The notes: generated by a model not told the origin, from the sequence alone. Positions 9,183 to 18,164 are shown, numbered from the stretch's first letter. The stretch is DNA of 64,000 bases from an uncultured Collinsella sp. (GCA_900541475.1 UQJV01000002.1:34201-98200), one strand, 5' to 3'. Numbers and translations are program-made.

Positions 9183-9216
9183 GAAGATCGCAGCGTCTGT
9201 CCACTCGTTTGGACAC

Positions 9217-9246
9217 AAGGGTCACCTTCGGGTGGCCCTTCTTTTT
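9217..9246 (+). terminator. Intrinsic terminator after rplS
   Basis: AAGGGTCACC, a TTCG tetraloop, and GGTGGCCCTT form a 10-bp stem with one wobble, followed by CTTTTT. Confidence 0.9.
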
Positions 9247-9275
9247 ATCTGATTTGCATGCAAGGAGGGCCTGGT

Positions 9276-10064
9276 ATGACCAACATGACGAGCTCGGTTT
9301 TGGCATCGCAGGTTGCCGGCGAGCTGGCGAGTGCCACGTTCGAGGAGATTCCCGCCCTCGTGGAGCATTATCGCGAGGATCCGCGCCAGCAGGTTATCAA
9401 GGCTTGCGAGCGTGCCCTTAAGCGCCATGCCAAGGAGCTTGCCGAGCGCGAGCGCGTCAACGGCATGTACGAGCTTATGCATGAGCTCGGCGGTGATGGC
9501 GTGGTCGTGGGCGTCGACGAGGTGGGCCGTGGCTCGGTAGCGGGGCCCTTGACCGTGTGTGCCGTGTGTCTTCCGATGGAGCCGCGCATCTGGGGCATCA
9601 ACGATTCCAAAAAGCTCACGCCGGCGCGCCGCGAGCTGCTCTCGGTGAAGATTGCCGAGGTGGCGACGGCGATCGGCTTTTGCCATATCGCTCCCGCGGA
9701 TATCGATGAGATGGGCATGGCCCGCGCCATTCGAGCCGCTGTCGCGGGCGCGGTGGCGGATACGGGGCTTGAGCCCGATTGCGTGCTTATGGACGGCAAC
9801 CCCCTGGGCGCCGTTCCCAACGAGCGCGACGTGGTCAAGGGCGACGCCAAGATCGCCTGTATCGCCGCGGCGTCCATCATGGCTAAGGTCACCCGTGACG
9901 AGATGATGGTTGAGTACGACGCCGAGTATCCCGAGTACCATCTGGCCGAGTCGAAGGGCTATGCGAGCCCCGATCACATCGAGGCCATTCGCAAACACGG
10001 TCTTTCTCCTCTGCACCGTGTGAGCTTTTGCGGAAACTTTCTGCAGACTGAGCGCCTTTTCTAG
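9276..10064 (+). CDS. rnhB: Ribonuclease HII
   Basis: Endonuclease that cleaves the RNA strand of RNA-DNA hybrids and single ribonucleotides in DNA. The product has 262 residues. The catalytic DE motif GVDEVGRGSVAGPL comes after an N-terminal extension of about 70 residues rich in charged helices. DGNPLGAVPNERDVVKGDAK and AASIMAKVTRDEMM follow. Such an N-terminal helical extension occurs in several Gram-positive RNases HII. ATG at 9276 follows AAGGAGG at 9261-9267; an upstream ATG at 9258 overlaps that site. It begins the rnhB-yraN-comM-dprA order common to many bacteria. Confidence 0.96.
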   Translation: MTNMTSSVLASQVAGELASATFEEIPALVEHYREDPRQQVIKACERALKRHAKELAERERVNGMYELMHELGGDGVVVGVDEVGRGSVAGPLTVCAVCLPMEPRIWGINDSKKLTPARRELLSVKIAEVATAIGFCHIAPADIDEMGMARAIRAAVAGAVADTGLEPDCVLMDGNPLGAVPNERDVVKGDAKIACIAAASIMAKVTRDEMMVEYDAEYPEYHLAESKGYASPDHIEAIRKHGLSPLHRVSFCGNFLQTERLF

Positions 10065-10112
10065 GCCAATTGTGAAGACAGGGACCTTAAGGGTTTCATA
10101 AACCTGCTGGTA

Positions 10113-10148
10113 GGGGCCGTGTGCAACGCTATTGTTGCGCGCGGCCCC
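10113..10148 (+). terminator. GC-rich hairpin between rnhB and yraN
   Basis: GGGGCCG at 10113-10119 pairs with CGGCCCC at 10142-10148, with further inner pairing between GCAA and TTGC. Only a weak T-rich tail (TCATTTG) follows, so it may be an attenuating hairpin rather than a strong terminator. Confidence 0.45.
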
Positions 10149-10252
10149 TCATTTGTCGGCATTTGGTTTGCTTTTGGTTTGCTTCCGGTACTTACCCGCA
10201 TGAAACCTGCCCTCATTATCGAGGCAATGCAGAGAGCGGGAAAGGAGACCCC

Positions 10253-10738
10253 ATGTGCGCCGCAGGCAAATTGAGTAAGACGCAGCAGCTCAAGGAGCGT
10301 TGGGAAGAGGGGGAGCTCGATTGCGGGTCGATCACGCCTGAGTTTATCAAGGGGCTCAGTCCTCGCGAGCTCGGTATGCTGGGCGAGCTTATCGCAATCG
10401 ATTACTTTAACGAGCGCGGCTATACATTGCTGGAACAAGGCTATCGATGCTCGGAGGGCGAGGCCGACCTGGTTCTGCTCGATGAGCTCGACGATGTGGT
10501 GGTGATGGCCGAGGTCAAGACCAGGCGTGTTGCGCTGGATTGCGACACGCGGGTGTTTCCCGAGGAGGCGGTGAATGCCCAAAAGCAGCGGCGCTACCGT
10601 CGCATCGCGAGCTGCTACCTCATGGAGCATTATCCGCTCAAGGCGATTCGATTCGATGCCGTGGGCGTCACCATTCGCGGCGGGCATATCGCCGAGATCG
10701 AGCACCAGTACAACGCGTTCGATTGGCAGGTGTCGTGA
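10253..10738 (+). CDS. YraN-family predicted nuclease (UPF0102)
   Basis: Small predicted endonuclease-fold protein; the cellular role is unknown in the literature known to me. The 161-residue product has the PD-(D/E)XK-like pattern GEADLVLLD then VVMAEVKTR. The helix GELIAIDYFNERGYTLL comes before it, along with an N-terminal extension of about 40 residues beyond the core family. ATG at 10253 follows AAGGAG. An upstream in-frame ATG at 10121 falls in the preceding hairpin and gives an unrelated Cys-rich leader, so it is rejected. The stop overlaps the comM start. Confidence 0.9.
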   Translation: MCAAGKLSKTQQLKERWEEGELDCGSITPEFIKGLSPRELGMLGELIAIDYFNERGYTLLEQGYRCSEGEADLVLLDELDDVVVMAEVKTRRVALDCDTRVFPEEAVNAQKQRRYRRIASCYLMEHYPLKAIRFDAVGVTIRGGHIAEIEHQYNAFDWQVS

Positions 10739-12261
10739 TGGCGTTCGAAACCTTTGCCGTTCACGCAGCCTGTATTCGCGGCGTCGAGGCGATTCCCGTC
10801 ACGGTCGAGGTGTCGCTTGCGGGTGGCATCCCGGGCATCCAGATGCTCGGGATCCCGAGTATGGAGGTCATGGAGTCGCGCGGGCGCATTCGCTGCGCGA
10901 TGCGCTCCGCCGGATTCGAGATCCCGCGCTCGGGTATTACGGTCAATCTGGCGCCTGGCGATATCCGAAAGACCGGTAGCGGCTTTGACCTGCCGATAGC
11001 CATTGCGGTGCTTGCGGCCGACGGGCAGATTCCCCGCAACAGTCTCGACCGCTGCCTCATTGCCGGCGAGCTCGGCCTGGATGGCACAGTGCTTCCCGTC
11101 AAGGGCGAGGTGGCGTTCCAGCTGCTGGCTCGCGACATGGGGCTGTCTTTTATCGCCGGCAGGTCCGACCAGCATGTTCCGCTTGCGGGCGTCGACTGCG
11201 GTTTTATCGATCATCTGTCGCAGCTTGCCCGCGGTATGGGCGAGGCGGCTCGGCATTATCTGGATTCCGAGGGCGTGGAGGCCACCTTTGAGCCCGAGCT
11301 CGATTATGCCGACGTGTTGGGGCAGGAGGTCGCCAAGCGCGGCATGGCGCTTGCGGCGGCAGGGGAGCTCGGCCTTCTCATGATCGGCTCGCCCGGTTCG
11401 GGCAAGACCATGCTTGCGCGCCGCATGACGGGTATCTTGCCCGAACTTTCCGTCGAGGATCAGCAGGAGGCGCTGTGTATCCATTCGGTCTTGGGTGAGA
11501 ACATCGATGGCCTGCTTGCAGGGCATCGGCCGTTTCGAAGCCCTCATCACAGCATTTCGACAGCGGGCCTTATTGGCGGAGGACGCCCGGTGCATCCGGG
11601 CGAGATCAGCCTTGCCCATGGCGGCGTGCTCTTTTTGGACGAGCTTGCCGAGTTTCCCACCGGTGTGCTGCAGACGCTTCGTCAGCCTATCGAGCGCGGC
11701 TATGTCAGGATCGTGCGCGTCGATGGCGCCTTTACGTTTCCCTCGCGCTTTCAGCTGCTTGCGGCGAGCAATCCCTGCCCCTGCGGCTTTTTGGGCGATC
11801 GCGAGGTTCCGTGTCGTTGCTCGGCATCGATGGTAGAGCGCTATCGGTCCAAGCTGCGCGGTCCCTTGGCCGACCGCATCGACCTGATGATCGACGTGAC
11901 CCGCCCCGATCCGCAGGTGATTATCGAGGGCGCTGAGGGCATGTCGTCGGCCGAGCTGCGCGACTACGTTGTCCGCGGTAGGGCTTTTCGTGCCTGGCGC
12001 GAGTCCCGTATGGACGATGCGGATGCCGAGGCCGAGGACGATGAGTCACGGTCCATTGACGGTGTTGTGTCGACCTTTGCACTCGACGAGGCCGCCGAGA
12101 AATGCGTGCTCGGCCTGTCGAAGCGCACGCATCTCACGGGGCGCGGCATCGTGCGTCTGGTTCGCATCGCGCGCACGATTGCCGATGTCGCCGAAAGTGA
12201 GCGTGTGACGCAAGATCATGTGCTCGAGGCGGCGATGTATCAGGGACGGAGGGATCAGTGA
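10738..12261 (+). CDS. comM: YifB/ComM-family Mg-chelatase-like AAA+ ATPase
   Basis: AAA+ ATPase; ComM of naturally competent bacteria is a helicase that promotes branch migration during integration of taken-up DNA. The product has 507 residues. It has an N-terminal Lon-protease-like ChlI domain (TVEVSLAGGIPGIQMLGIPS), Walker A GSPGSGKTMLARR, Walker B GGVLFLDELAEF, and a Cys-rich segment SNPCPCGFLGDREVPCRC typical of the family. It begins at an ATG overlapping the yraN stop (TGATG) and overlaps dprA in the same way. Neighbouring dprA and the distant comEA-comEC support a transformation role here, which is inference. Confidence 0.94.
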   Translation: MAFETFAVHAACIRGVEAIPVTVEVSLAGGIPGIQMLGIPSMEVMESRGRIRCAMRSAGFEIPRSGITVNLAPGDIRKTGSGFDLPIAIAVLAADGQIPRNSLDRCLIAGELGLDGTVLPVKGEVAFQLLARDMGLSFIAGRSDQHVPLAGVDCGFIDHLSQLARGMGEAARHYLDSEGVEATFEPELDYADVLGQEVAKRGMALAAAGELGLLMIGSPGSGKTMLARRMTGILPELSVEDQQEALCIHSVLGENIDGLLAGHRPFRSPHHSISTAGLIGGGRPVHPGEISLAHGGVLFLDELAEFPTGVLQTLRQPIERGYVRIVRVDGAFTFPSRFQLLAASNPCPCGFLGDREVPCRCSASMVERYRSKLRGPLADRIDLMIDVTRPDPQVIIEGAEGMSSAELRDYVVRGRAFRAWRESRMDDADAEAEDDESRSIDGVVSTFALDEAAEKCVLGLSKRTHLTGRGIVRLVRIARTIADVAESERVTQDHVLEAAMYQGRRDQ

Positions 12262-13193
12262 TGGACGAGAACCGGTACGAGCTGCATCCCGGTGATGCGT
12301 TGTTTCCAGATACCGTTTTGGAGCTCTCTGATGTACCCCAGACGCTGTTCGTGCGCGGCGACCCGGAGGTGCTCTCGACGCCGGCGCTCTCTATCATCGG
12401 TGCGCGCAAGGCTTCTCCCTACGGTCTTGCCGTTGCGGAGCTTGCAGCCAAGGTTGCCGTGGAAGCGGGGGTGACGGTGGTCTCCGGCGGTGCGGTCGGT
12501 TGCGACCAGGCGTCGGGTTGGGCCGCGGTCAATGCCGGTGGTAAACATGTCATGGTGTTGGGGACGGGCGCCGATGTAGTCTACCCGCGCTCGAGCGCGG
12601 GCCTTATCGTGCGCACGCTCGATACGGGCGGCGCAGTCGTGTCCATGTCGCCTTGGGGTATGGGGCCGCGTAAGTTTGCCTTTCCGCGGCGCAATCGCGT
12701 GATCGCAGCGCTGTCGCAGGCGCTCTTTGTGTCGGAGGCCGGCATGCCATCTGGGACGTTTTCTACTGCCGAGACCGCCATGGACTTGGGGCGCGAGCTG
12801 CTTGCCGTGCCGGGTTCGATTTTGTCTCCCGAGTCGCGCGGTACCAACTATCTTATCGCCAACGGCGCCTGCTGCATTGTCGACGAGGAGTCCATCGAGA
12901 TGGCTATCTCTCGCATATACGGCACCCTGCGCTACTCGCGCCCTGATGCGCCCGGTATCGCCGACCTGGATGCCACGCAGCAGGTCGTGATGCATGCCCT
13001 CATTGCCTCGCCGCTCAAGGTCGATGATATCGCCGCGCTCGTCTCCCTCGATGCCGTCGGCGTACTCAAGCTCCTGGGTTCGCTCGAGCTTGAGGGCCTC
13101 ATCGAGCGCATGATGGATGGAAGGTATGCGCCCTCCAAGTTTGCCCTTCACGCCCAGACGCCCTTCGGTCACAATGGAAAACGTGTCAATTAG
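12261..13193 (+). CDS. dprA: DNA processing protein DprA/Smf
   Basis: Rossmann-fold protein that binds incoming single-stranded DNA and loads RecA during transformation. The 310-residue product has GARKASPYGLAVAEL, SGGAVGCDQASGWAAVNAGG, FPRRNRVIAALSQALFVSEA and VPGSILSPESRGTNYLI. The C-terminal winged helix (about residues 235-300) is retained. The usual SGxAxGID signature reads SGGAVGCDQ here. ATG at 12261 overlaps the comM stop. A topA gene often follows dprA; here trmFO follows directly. Confidence 0.94.
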   Translation: MDENRYELHPGDALFPDTVLELSDVPQTLFVRGDPEVLSTPALSIIGARKASPYGLAVAELAAKVAVEAGVTVVSGGAVGCDQASGWAAVNAGGKHVMVLGTGADVVYPRSSAGLIVRTLDTGGAVVSMSPWGMGPRKFAFPRRNRVIAALSQALFVSEAGMPSGTFSTAETAMDLGRELLAVPGSILSPESRGTNYLIANGACCIVDEESIEMAISRIYGTLRYSRPDAPGIADLDATQQVVMHALIASPLKVDDIAALVSLDAVGVLKLLGSLELEGLIERMMDGRYAPSKFALHAQTPFGHNGKRVN

Positions 13194-13207
13194 AAAGGTG
13201 TTTGCAG

Positions 13208-14545
13208 ATGCTGTTTGATCAGGTGACGGTTATCGGTGGCGGTCTGGCGGGATCGGAATGTGCGATTCAGCTGGCAGATCGCGGGTTCGCCGTAAGGCTG
13301 TGCGAGATGCGCCCGCAAGTAAGCTCTCCTGCCCACCATACCGATCACTTGGCGGAGCTCGTCTGCTCCAATTCGTTTAAGTCGACCCGCCCCGATTCCG
13401 CCGCCGGTCTGCTGAAGGCCGAGCTCGAGCGCATGGGCTCGGTGCTGCTCGACTGCGCTCATCGCGCCGCCGTTCCCGCTGGCGGCGCCCTGGCGGTCGA
13501 CCGTGTTACATTCTCCGAGTTCGTCGAGGCCGAGGTTGCCACCCGCCCCAATATCGAGGTCGTCCACGGTGAGGTCACCCAGATTCCCGAGGGCCATGTG
13601 GTTATCGCCGCGGGCCCCTTGTGCTCGCCGGCATTGAGCGAGGAGGTCATGAAGCTTGTCGGTGGTGACGCCCTGGCGTTCTTTGACGCGGCCGCCCCGA
13701 TTGTCGATGCCTCGACGCTCGATATGGACGTGCTGTTCTCGCAGTCGCGCTACGAGGAGCAGGGGAGTGGCGACTATCTCAATGCCCCGCTCAACAAGGA
13801 AGAGTACGAGGCCTTTATCGAGGCGCTTACCACGGCCGATCGCGTGGTGCTCAAGGATTTTGAGGGCGGGGACCTGTTTCAGGCCTGCCAGCCAGCCGAG
13901 GAGGTTGCGCGCACGGGCAAGGATGCCATCCGTTTTGGTGCCATGAAGCCCGTCGGGCTCACCGACCCGCGCACCGGTCGCCGTCCCTGGGCGGCGATCC
14001 AGCTGCGCGCCGAGAACAAGGAGAAGACGGCCTATAACCTGGTTGGCTTCCAGACCAACCTGACCTTCGGCGAACAGAAGCGCGTCTTTCGTATGGTTCC
14101 CGGACTGGAGAACGCCGAGTTCTTCCGCTACGGCGTCATGCACCGCAACACCTTTGTCGATGCGCCGCACGTGCTCGATGGCACCTTTGCCGTGCCCGGC
14201 ACGAGCGTGCGCCTTGCCGGCCAGATTACCGGCACCGAGGGGTACATGGAAGCCGTGGCGACGGGTCTGCTCGCCGCGCTCAACACCTATGCCGAGGCTG
14301 TCGAGGCTGCTCCCGTCGAGCTGCCGCGCGTGGGCGCCCTGGGCGCGCTCGTGGGGTATGCGACCGACCCGGCTACGGTGGGCTACCAGCCCATGCACGT
14401 CAACTTTGGCCTCGTGCCGCCGCTCGAGGACGGTAAGCGTCGCAGCAAGCGCGATCGTTACCAGGCCTACGCGGACCGGGCCCTTAAGGCCCTGGATGCC
14501 TATCTGGAAACGCGCTCCGATCTGTTTGGAGGCGAGAGGTCATAA
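13208..14545 (+). CDS. trmFO: Folate-dependent tRNA (uracil-54-C5)-methyltransferase TrmFO
   Basis: Flavoprotein that makes m5U54 in tRNA from methylenetetrahydrofolate. The 445-residue product starts with the FAD-binding VTVIGGGLAGSECAIQLAD and has SNSFKSTRPDSAAGLLK plus MHRNTFVDAPHVLDGTF. ATG at 13208 follows AAAGG at about 13194-13198; an in-frame TTG lies 6 bases earlier. The stop TAA (14543-14545) overlaps the apparent start of the Xer recombinase. Confidence 0.96.
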   Translation: MLFDQVTVIGGGLAGSECAIQLADRGFAVRLCEMRPQVSSPAHHTDHLAELVCSNSFKSTRPDSAAGLLKAELERMGSVLLDCAHRAAVPAGGALAVDRVTFSEFVEAEVATRPNIEVVHGEVTQIPEGHVVIAAGPLCSPALSEEVMKLVGGDALAFFDAAAPIVDASTLDMDVLFSQSRYEEQGSGDYLNAPLNKEEYEAFIEALTTADRVVLKDFEGGDLFQACQPAEEVARTGKDAIRFGAMKPVGLTDPRTGRRPWAAIQLRAENKEKTAYNLVGFQTNLTFGEQKRVFRMVPGLENAEFFRYGVMHRNTFVDAPHVLDGTFAVPGTSVRLAGQITGTEGYMEAVATGLLAALNTYAEAVEAAPVELPRVGALGALVGYATDPATVGYQPMHVNFGLVPPLEDGKRRSKRDRYQAYADRALKALDAYLETRSDLFGGERS

Positions 14546-15462
14546 CTTTTGACCTGTACGATGCCGTCGACTCGTTTATCACCTATATCGCACGTGTCGA
14601 AGGGCTCGCTCCCAATACGGTAACAGCCTACGCTTCGCGGCTCGAGCGCTTCGCCGCGTGGTGCGAACGTGAGGACGTCGACGCTCGCGCCGCCGACGTA
14701 CGGACCGTTCGTTCCTATTTGGCCGAGCTGTCGCGTGGCCAAGTGGCGGCTCGGACCCTTGCGGCACACCTGTCTGCCATTCGCTCGCTCTATCGGTGGA
14801 TGGCTGCCGAGGAAATCGTTGAGGGCGATGCGGTCTCGGCGATATCCTCTCCCAAACTGCCGCGCGATCTTCCCGGTGTGCTGACGACCCGGCAAGTCGA
14901 GTCATTGCTCAAGACCCCCGATACCTCGGCGCCTGCGGGGCTGCGCGATGCGGCGATGCTCGAGCTGCTTTATGCCTCCGGCGCGCGAATCTCGGAGCTC
15001 GCGGCGCTCAACGTGGAGTCCATTGCTTGGTCCGAGCGAACGCTGCGACTTTGGGGCAAGGGGAGCAAAGAGCGTATCGTACCCCTGTATCGGCGCGCTC
15101 TCGAGGCGACTCGTCACTATATTGAGGAGGGGAGGCCACAGCTCCTTGCACAGGCAAAGCGCGGCGACGGTGCGAACGGCGTGCATCCGCTGTTTATCTC
15201 GGCGCGCGGAAACCGTATGAGTGCCGCCATGCTCAGGAGGCGGTTCCATATGCTTGCGGCACTTGCCGGCATTCCTGCCGACATCGCCCCGCATGCGATG
15301 CGCCATACCTTTGCGACCGACCTGCTCGAGGGCGGCGCGGATCTGCGCTCGGTTCAGGAGCTGCTGGGGCATGCGAGTTTGTCCACGACGCAGATCTATA
15401 CGCATCTCACTCCCGAACGCCTCAAGCGTGCCGTGAGTCAGGCACATCCCCGCGGCGAGTAG
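14542..15462 (+). CDS. Tyrosine recombinase XerC/XerD, apparent ATA start
   Basis: Site-specific recombinase that resolves chromosome dimers at dif. The catalytic set is complete: Arg in SGARISELAAL, Lys in GKGSKERIV, HAMRHTFATDLLEGG, LGHASLSTTQIYTHL. The N-terminal SAM-like domain (DLYDAVDSFITYIARVEGL onward) is intact only if translation begins near 14542. No ATG, GTG or TTG lies in frame between the stop at 14485 and a TTG at 14719, which would delete the N-terminal domain. ATA at 14542 overlaps the trmFO stop (ATAA) with GGAGG at 14528-14532. An ATG there would form the standard ATGA overlap, so this looks like an ATG-to-ATA change or a base-call error. From ATA the protein has 306 residues. 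XerC versus XerD is not resolved. Confidence 0.88.
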   Translation: MTFDLYDAVDSFITYIARVEGLAPNTVTAYASRLERFAAWCEREDVDARAADVRTVRSYLAELSRGQVAARTLAAHLSAIRSLYRWMAAEEIVEGDAVSAISSPKLPRDLPGVLTTRQVESLLKTPDTSAPAGLRDAAMLELLYASGARISELAALNVESIAWSERTLRLWGKGSKERIVPLYRRALEATRHYIEEGRPQLLAQAKRGDGANGVHPLFISARGNRMSAAMLRRRFHMLAALAGIPADIAPHAMRHTFATDLLEGGADLRSVQELLGHASLSTTQIYTHLTPERLKRAVSQAHPRGE

Positions 15463-15510
15463 GAGAAGGGCCTCCCGCGCCGCGCCAAGGTGTGTGGTTT
15501 TGATTGCGGG

Positions 15511-15539
15511 TTGGCAGGAAGAGGCAATCCTGCTATCAT
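15511..15539 (+). promoter_or_regulatory. Sigma-70-like promoter of rpsB-tsf
   Basis: TTGGCA at 15511-15516, a 17-base spacer, and TATCAT at 15534-15539 preceded by TGC (extended -10). It lies about 140 bases before rpsB. Confidence 0.75.
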
Positions 15540-15545
15540 TCATCG

Positions 15546-15680
15546 GGTTGCTTCACGGCAACAGGTTTTTATCACGCACGCGCGGCTACTCCATACCGTG
15601 GTGCCCGGGCTTTGGTAGCACATGTCCGGGTTGGTTTTGGAGGATGACCCCGCGCGGAGGCAAACCACAGGAGGTTTAAC
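15546..15680 (+). promoter_or_regulatory. Structured 5' leader of rpsB
   Basis: The untranslated leader can fold in alternative ways next to the ribosome binding site. AAACC at 15662-15666 can pair with GGTTT at 15673-15677, which overlaps the SD AGGAGG at 15669-15674. AAACCA can instead pair with TGGTTT at 15632-15637. Such a switch would suit autoregulation by S2; this is inference. Confidence 0.4.
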
Positions 15681-16409
15681 ATGGCTACCAAGATTAATAT
15701 CCGCACCCTGCTCGAGGCCGGCTGCCACTTCGGTCACCAGACCCGTCGCTGGAACCCCAAGATGAAGCCGTTCATCTTCGGTGAGCGCAACGGCATCTAC
15801 ATCCTCGACCTCAAGCAGACCATCCTTGACGCCGACCAGGCCTACACCTTCGTCAAGAACGTCGCCAAGGGCGGCAACGTGCTGTTCGTCGGCACCAAGA
15901 AGCAGGCTCAGGAGGCCGTCAAGAACGCCGCTGAGCGCGCCAACATGCCCTACATCAACCAGCGCTGGCTCGGCGGTATGCTGACCAACTTCGTCACCAT
16001 CCGCTCCCGCATCAACCGCATGGAGGAGCTCGAGGCCATGGTCGAGGACGGCCGCATGGCAGTGCTGCCCAAGAAGGAGCAGGCAGTGCTCGGCAAGGAG
16101 CTCGCTAAGCTTCAGACCAACCTCGGTGGCGCCCGCGACATGAAGGGTCTGCCCCAGGCTCTCTTCGTCATCGACACCAAGCGCGAGGAGAACGCCATCA
16201 AGGAGGCCCAGCGCCTGAACATCCCCGTCGTCGCTCTGATCGACACCAACTCCGATCCCGACGAGGTCGAGTACGGCATCCCCTGCAACGATGACGCCAT
16301 CTCCGCTGTCACCCTTATGTGCGAGCTCATGGCCGACGCCTGCCTCGCTGGCTCCGGCAAGGAGCAGGTCTCCGAGGCCGAGATGGCCGCCGAGCCCAAG
16401 GCCGAGTAA
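15681..16409 (+). CDS. rpsB: Ribosomal protein S2
   Basis: 30S protein needed for mRNA binding and S1 recruitment. The 242-residue product shows LLEAGCHFGHQTRRWNPKMK, GTKKQAQEAVKNAAER, QRWLGGMLTNF and the C-terminal IPVVALIDTNSDPDEVEYGI. AGGAGG at 15669-15674 precedes the ATG. It is co-transcribed with tsf 45 bases downstream, as in most bacteria. Confidence 0.98.
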   Translation: MATKINIRTLLEAGCHFGHQTRRWNPKMKPFIFGERNGIYILDLKQTILDADQAYTFVKNVAKGGNVLFVGTKKQAQEAVKNAAERANMPYINQRWLGGMLTNFVTIRSRINRMEELEAMVEDGRMAVLPKKEQAVLGKELAKLQTNLGGARDMKGLPQALFVIDTKREENAIKEAQRLNIPVVALIDTNSDPDEVEYGIPCNDDAISAVTLMCELMADACLAGSGKEQVSEAEMAAEPKAE

Positions 16410-16454
16410 ATCAGTCCTATTTAAGTCTTTTTCATCTCTTTGAAAGGAACCACA

Positions 16455-17324
16455 ATGGCCCAGATTACTGCCGCTATGGTCAAGCAGCTCCGCGAGATGA
16501 CCGACTCCCCGATGATGGAGTGCAAGAAGGCTCTCGTCGAGGCTGACGGCGACATGGACGCCGCCGTCGACGTTCTGCGCAAGAACGGCCTCGCCAAGGC
16601 TGCCAAGAAGGCTGGCCGTGAGACCAACGAGGGCGCTGTCGCCGCGTTCGTCTCCGAGGATGGCAAGACCGGCGCTCTGCTCGAGCTCTCCTGCGAGACC
16701 GACTTCGTCGGCTCCAACGCCAAGTTCACCGGCTTTGCTTCCAAGGTCGCCGAGGTTGTCGCCACCACCGAGCCGGCTGACGTCGACGCTCTGCTCGAGA
16801 AGCCGATGGGCGAGGAGACCGTTTCCTCCGAGCTCACCGAGATGATTCACATCATGGGCGAGAACATGAAGATCTCTCGTTTCGCCGCCCGCAAGGCCGA
16901 GAACGGCGCTCTCGCTTCTTACATCCACATGGGTGGTAAGATCGGCGTCCTCGTCGAGTTCGCTTTCGAGAAGGCCGAGACCGCTCAGGCAGAGTCCTTC
17001 AAGACCTTTGCTCACGACGTCGCCCTTCAGGTTGCCGCCGTCGCCCCGATCTGCGCTACCCGCGATCAGGTTCCGACCGAGACCGTCGAGCACGAGAAGC
17101 AGATCTACATGGCTCAGGCTGCCGAGTCCGGCAAGCCCGAGGCTATCCAGGAGAAGATGGCTGTTGGCCGTCTGGAGAAGTTCTACAAGCAGTCCGTGCT
17201 CACCGAGCAGGAGTTCATCAAGGACAGCTCCCTCACCATCAAGAAGTACGCTGAGCAGGTTTCCAAGGAGCTCGGTGACACCATTACCGTCGTTGCCTTC
17301 GACCGTCTGGTCCGTGGCGAGTAA
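16455..17324 (+). CDS. tsf: Elongation factor Ts
   Basis: GDP/GTP exchange factor for EF-Tu. The 289-residue product begins with the UBA-like domain ITAAMVKQLREMTDSPMMEC and KKALVEADGDMDAAVDVLR, and has the EF-Tu contact ELSCETDFVGSNAKF. ATG at 16455 follows AAAGGA; the in-frame TTG at 16440 is upstream of that site. A strong terminator follows. Confidence 0.98.
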   Translation: MAQITAAMVKQLREMTDSPMMECKKALVEADGDMDAAVDVLRKNGLAKAAKKAGRETNEGAVAAFVSEDGKTGALLELSCETDFVGSNAKFTGFASKVAEVVATTEPADVDALLEKPMGEETVSSELTEMIHIMGENMKISRFAARKAENGALASYIHMGGKIGVLVEFAFEKAETAQAESFKTFAHDVALQVAAVAPICATRDQVPTETVEHEKQIYMAQAAESGKPEAIQEKMAVGRLEKFYKQSVLTEQEFIKDSSLTIKKYAEQVSKELGDTITVVAFDRLVRGE

Positions 17325-17347
17325 ATAAGCTCTTGTAGCTGGTAATG

Positions 17348-17382
17348 AGCAGGCTGTGGGTTTTACTCACAGCCTGCTTTTT
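17348..17382 (+). terminator. Intrinsic terminator after tsf
   Basis: AGCAGGCTGTG (17348-17358) and CACAGCCTGCT (17368-17378) form a perfect 11-bp stem followed by TTTTC. Confidence 0.92.
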
Positions 17383-17406
17383 CATGGCTCTTATCAGAGC
17401 CTTTGC

Positions 17407-17412
17407 TATCAT
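17407..17412 (+). promoter_or_regulatory. Probable -10 element of the pyrH operon
   Basis: TATCAT preceded by TTGC resembles the extended -10 elements seen before rpsB and adhE in this window. No good -35 is visible. It lies 30 bases before the pyrH start and just after the tsf terminator. Confidence 0.45.
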
Positions 17413-17441
17413 ATTGAGAGTCTAATTAAAGGAGGATCGCT

Positions 17442-18164
17442 TTGTCCGACATCCGATATAAACGCGTGCTTCTGAAGCTTTCCGGCGAAGCACTGATGGG
17501 CGACGGCCAATATGGCATCGACCCCAAGGTTACCGACCATCTTGCCAAGCAGGTCAAGGAGCTGCTTGCCGTTGGCCATGAGGTCGGCGTTGTTGTCGGC
17601 GGCGGCAATATTTTCCGCGGCATGGCTGGCGCTGCCGGTGGCATGGAACGTGCTCAGGCCGACTACATGGGCATGCTGGCAACCGTTATGAACGCGCTTG
17701 CCCTGCAGGATGCCTTCGAGCACAACGATGTTCCCTGCCGTGTGATGAGCGCTATTCAGATGAACGAGATCTGCGAGCCCTATATTCGCCGTCGTGCCAT
17801 CAACCACCTTTCCAAGGGCAACGTCGTTATTTTTGCCGCCGGTTCGGGCAATCCGTACTTTACGACCGACACCGCCGCGGCTCTTCGTGCCTGCGAGATC
17901 GGTGCCGAGATCCTGATTAAGGCCACCAAGGTTGACGGCATCTACGACAAGGATCCCGTCAAGTGCGCCGATGCCGTCCGTTTTGACAAGATTACCTATC
18001 ACGAGGTTCTCGTCCGCGGCCTGCAGGTTATGGATTCCACGGCTACGGCACTGTGCCAGGATAACCGTATGCCGATTTTGGTCCTCAACATCGATGGCGA
18101 GGACACCGTCAAGCGCGCGCTTTCGGGTGAGCCCGTCGGCACGCTCGTCTATCAGGAGGATTAA
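17442..18164 (+). CDS. pyrH: Uridylate kinase
   Basis: Phosphorylates UMP to UDP; hexameric amino-acid-kinase fold. The 240-residue product has RVLLKLSGEALMGD, GGGNIFRGMAGAAGGMERAQ, and VDGIYDKDPVKCADAVRFD. The start is TTG at 17442, six bases after GGAGG at 17431-17435. It heads the pyrH-frr-uppS-cdsA-dxr-rseP-ispG-proS string, in which gaps are mostly under 20 bases. Confidence 0.97.
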   Translation: MSDIRYKRVLLKLSGEALMGDGQYGIDPKVTDHLAKQVKELLAVGHEVGVVVGGGNIFRGMAGAAGGMERAQADYMGMLATVMNALALQDAFEHNDVPCRVMSAIQMNEICEPYIRRRAINHLSKGNVVIFAAGSGNPYFTTDTAAALRACEIGAEILIKATKVDGIYDKDPVKCADAVRFDKITYHEVLVRGLQVMDSTATALCQDNRMPILVLNIDGEDTVKRALSGEPVGTLVYQED

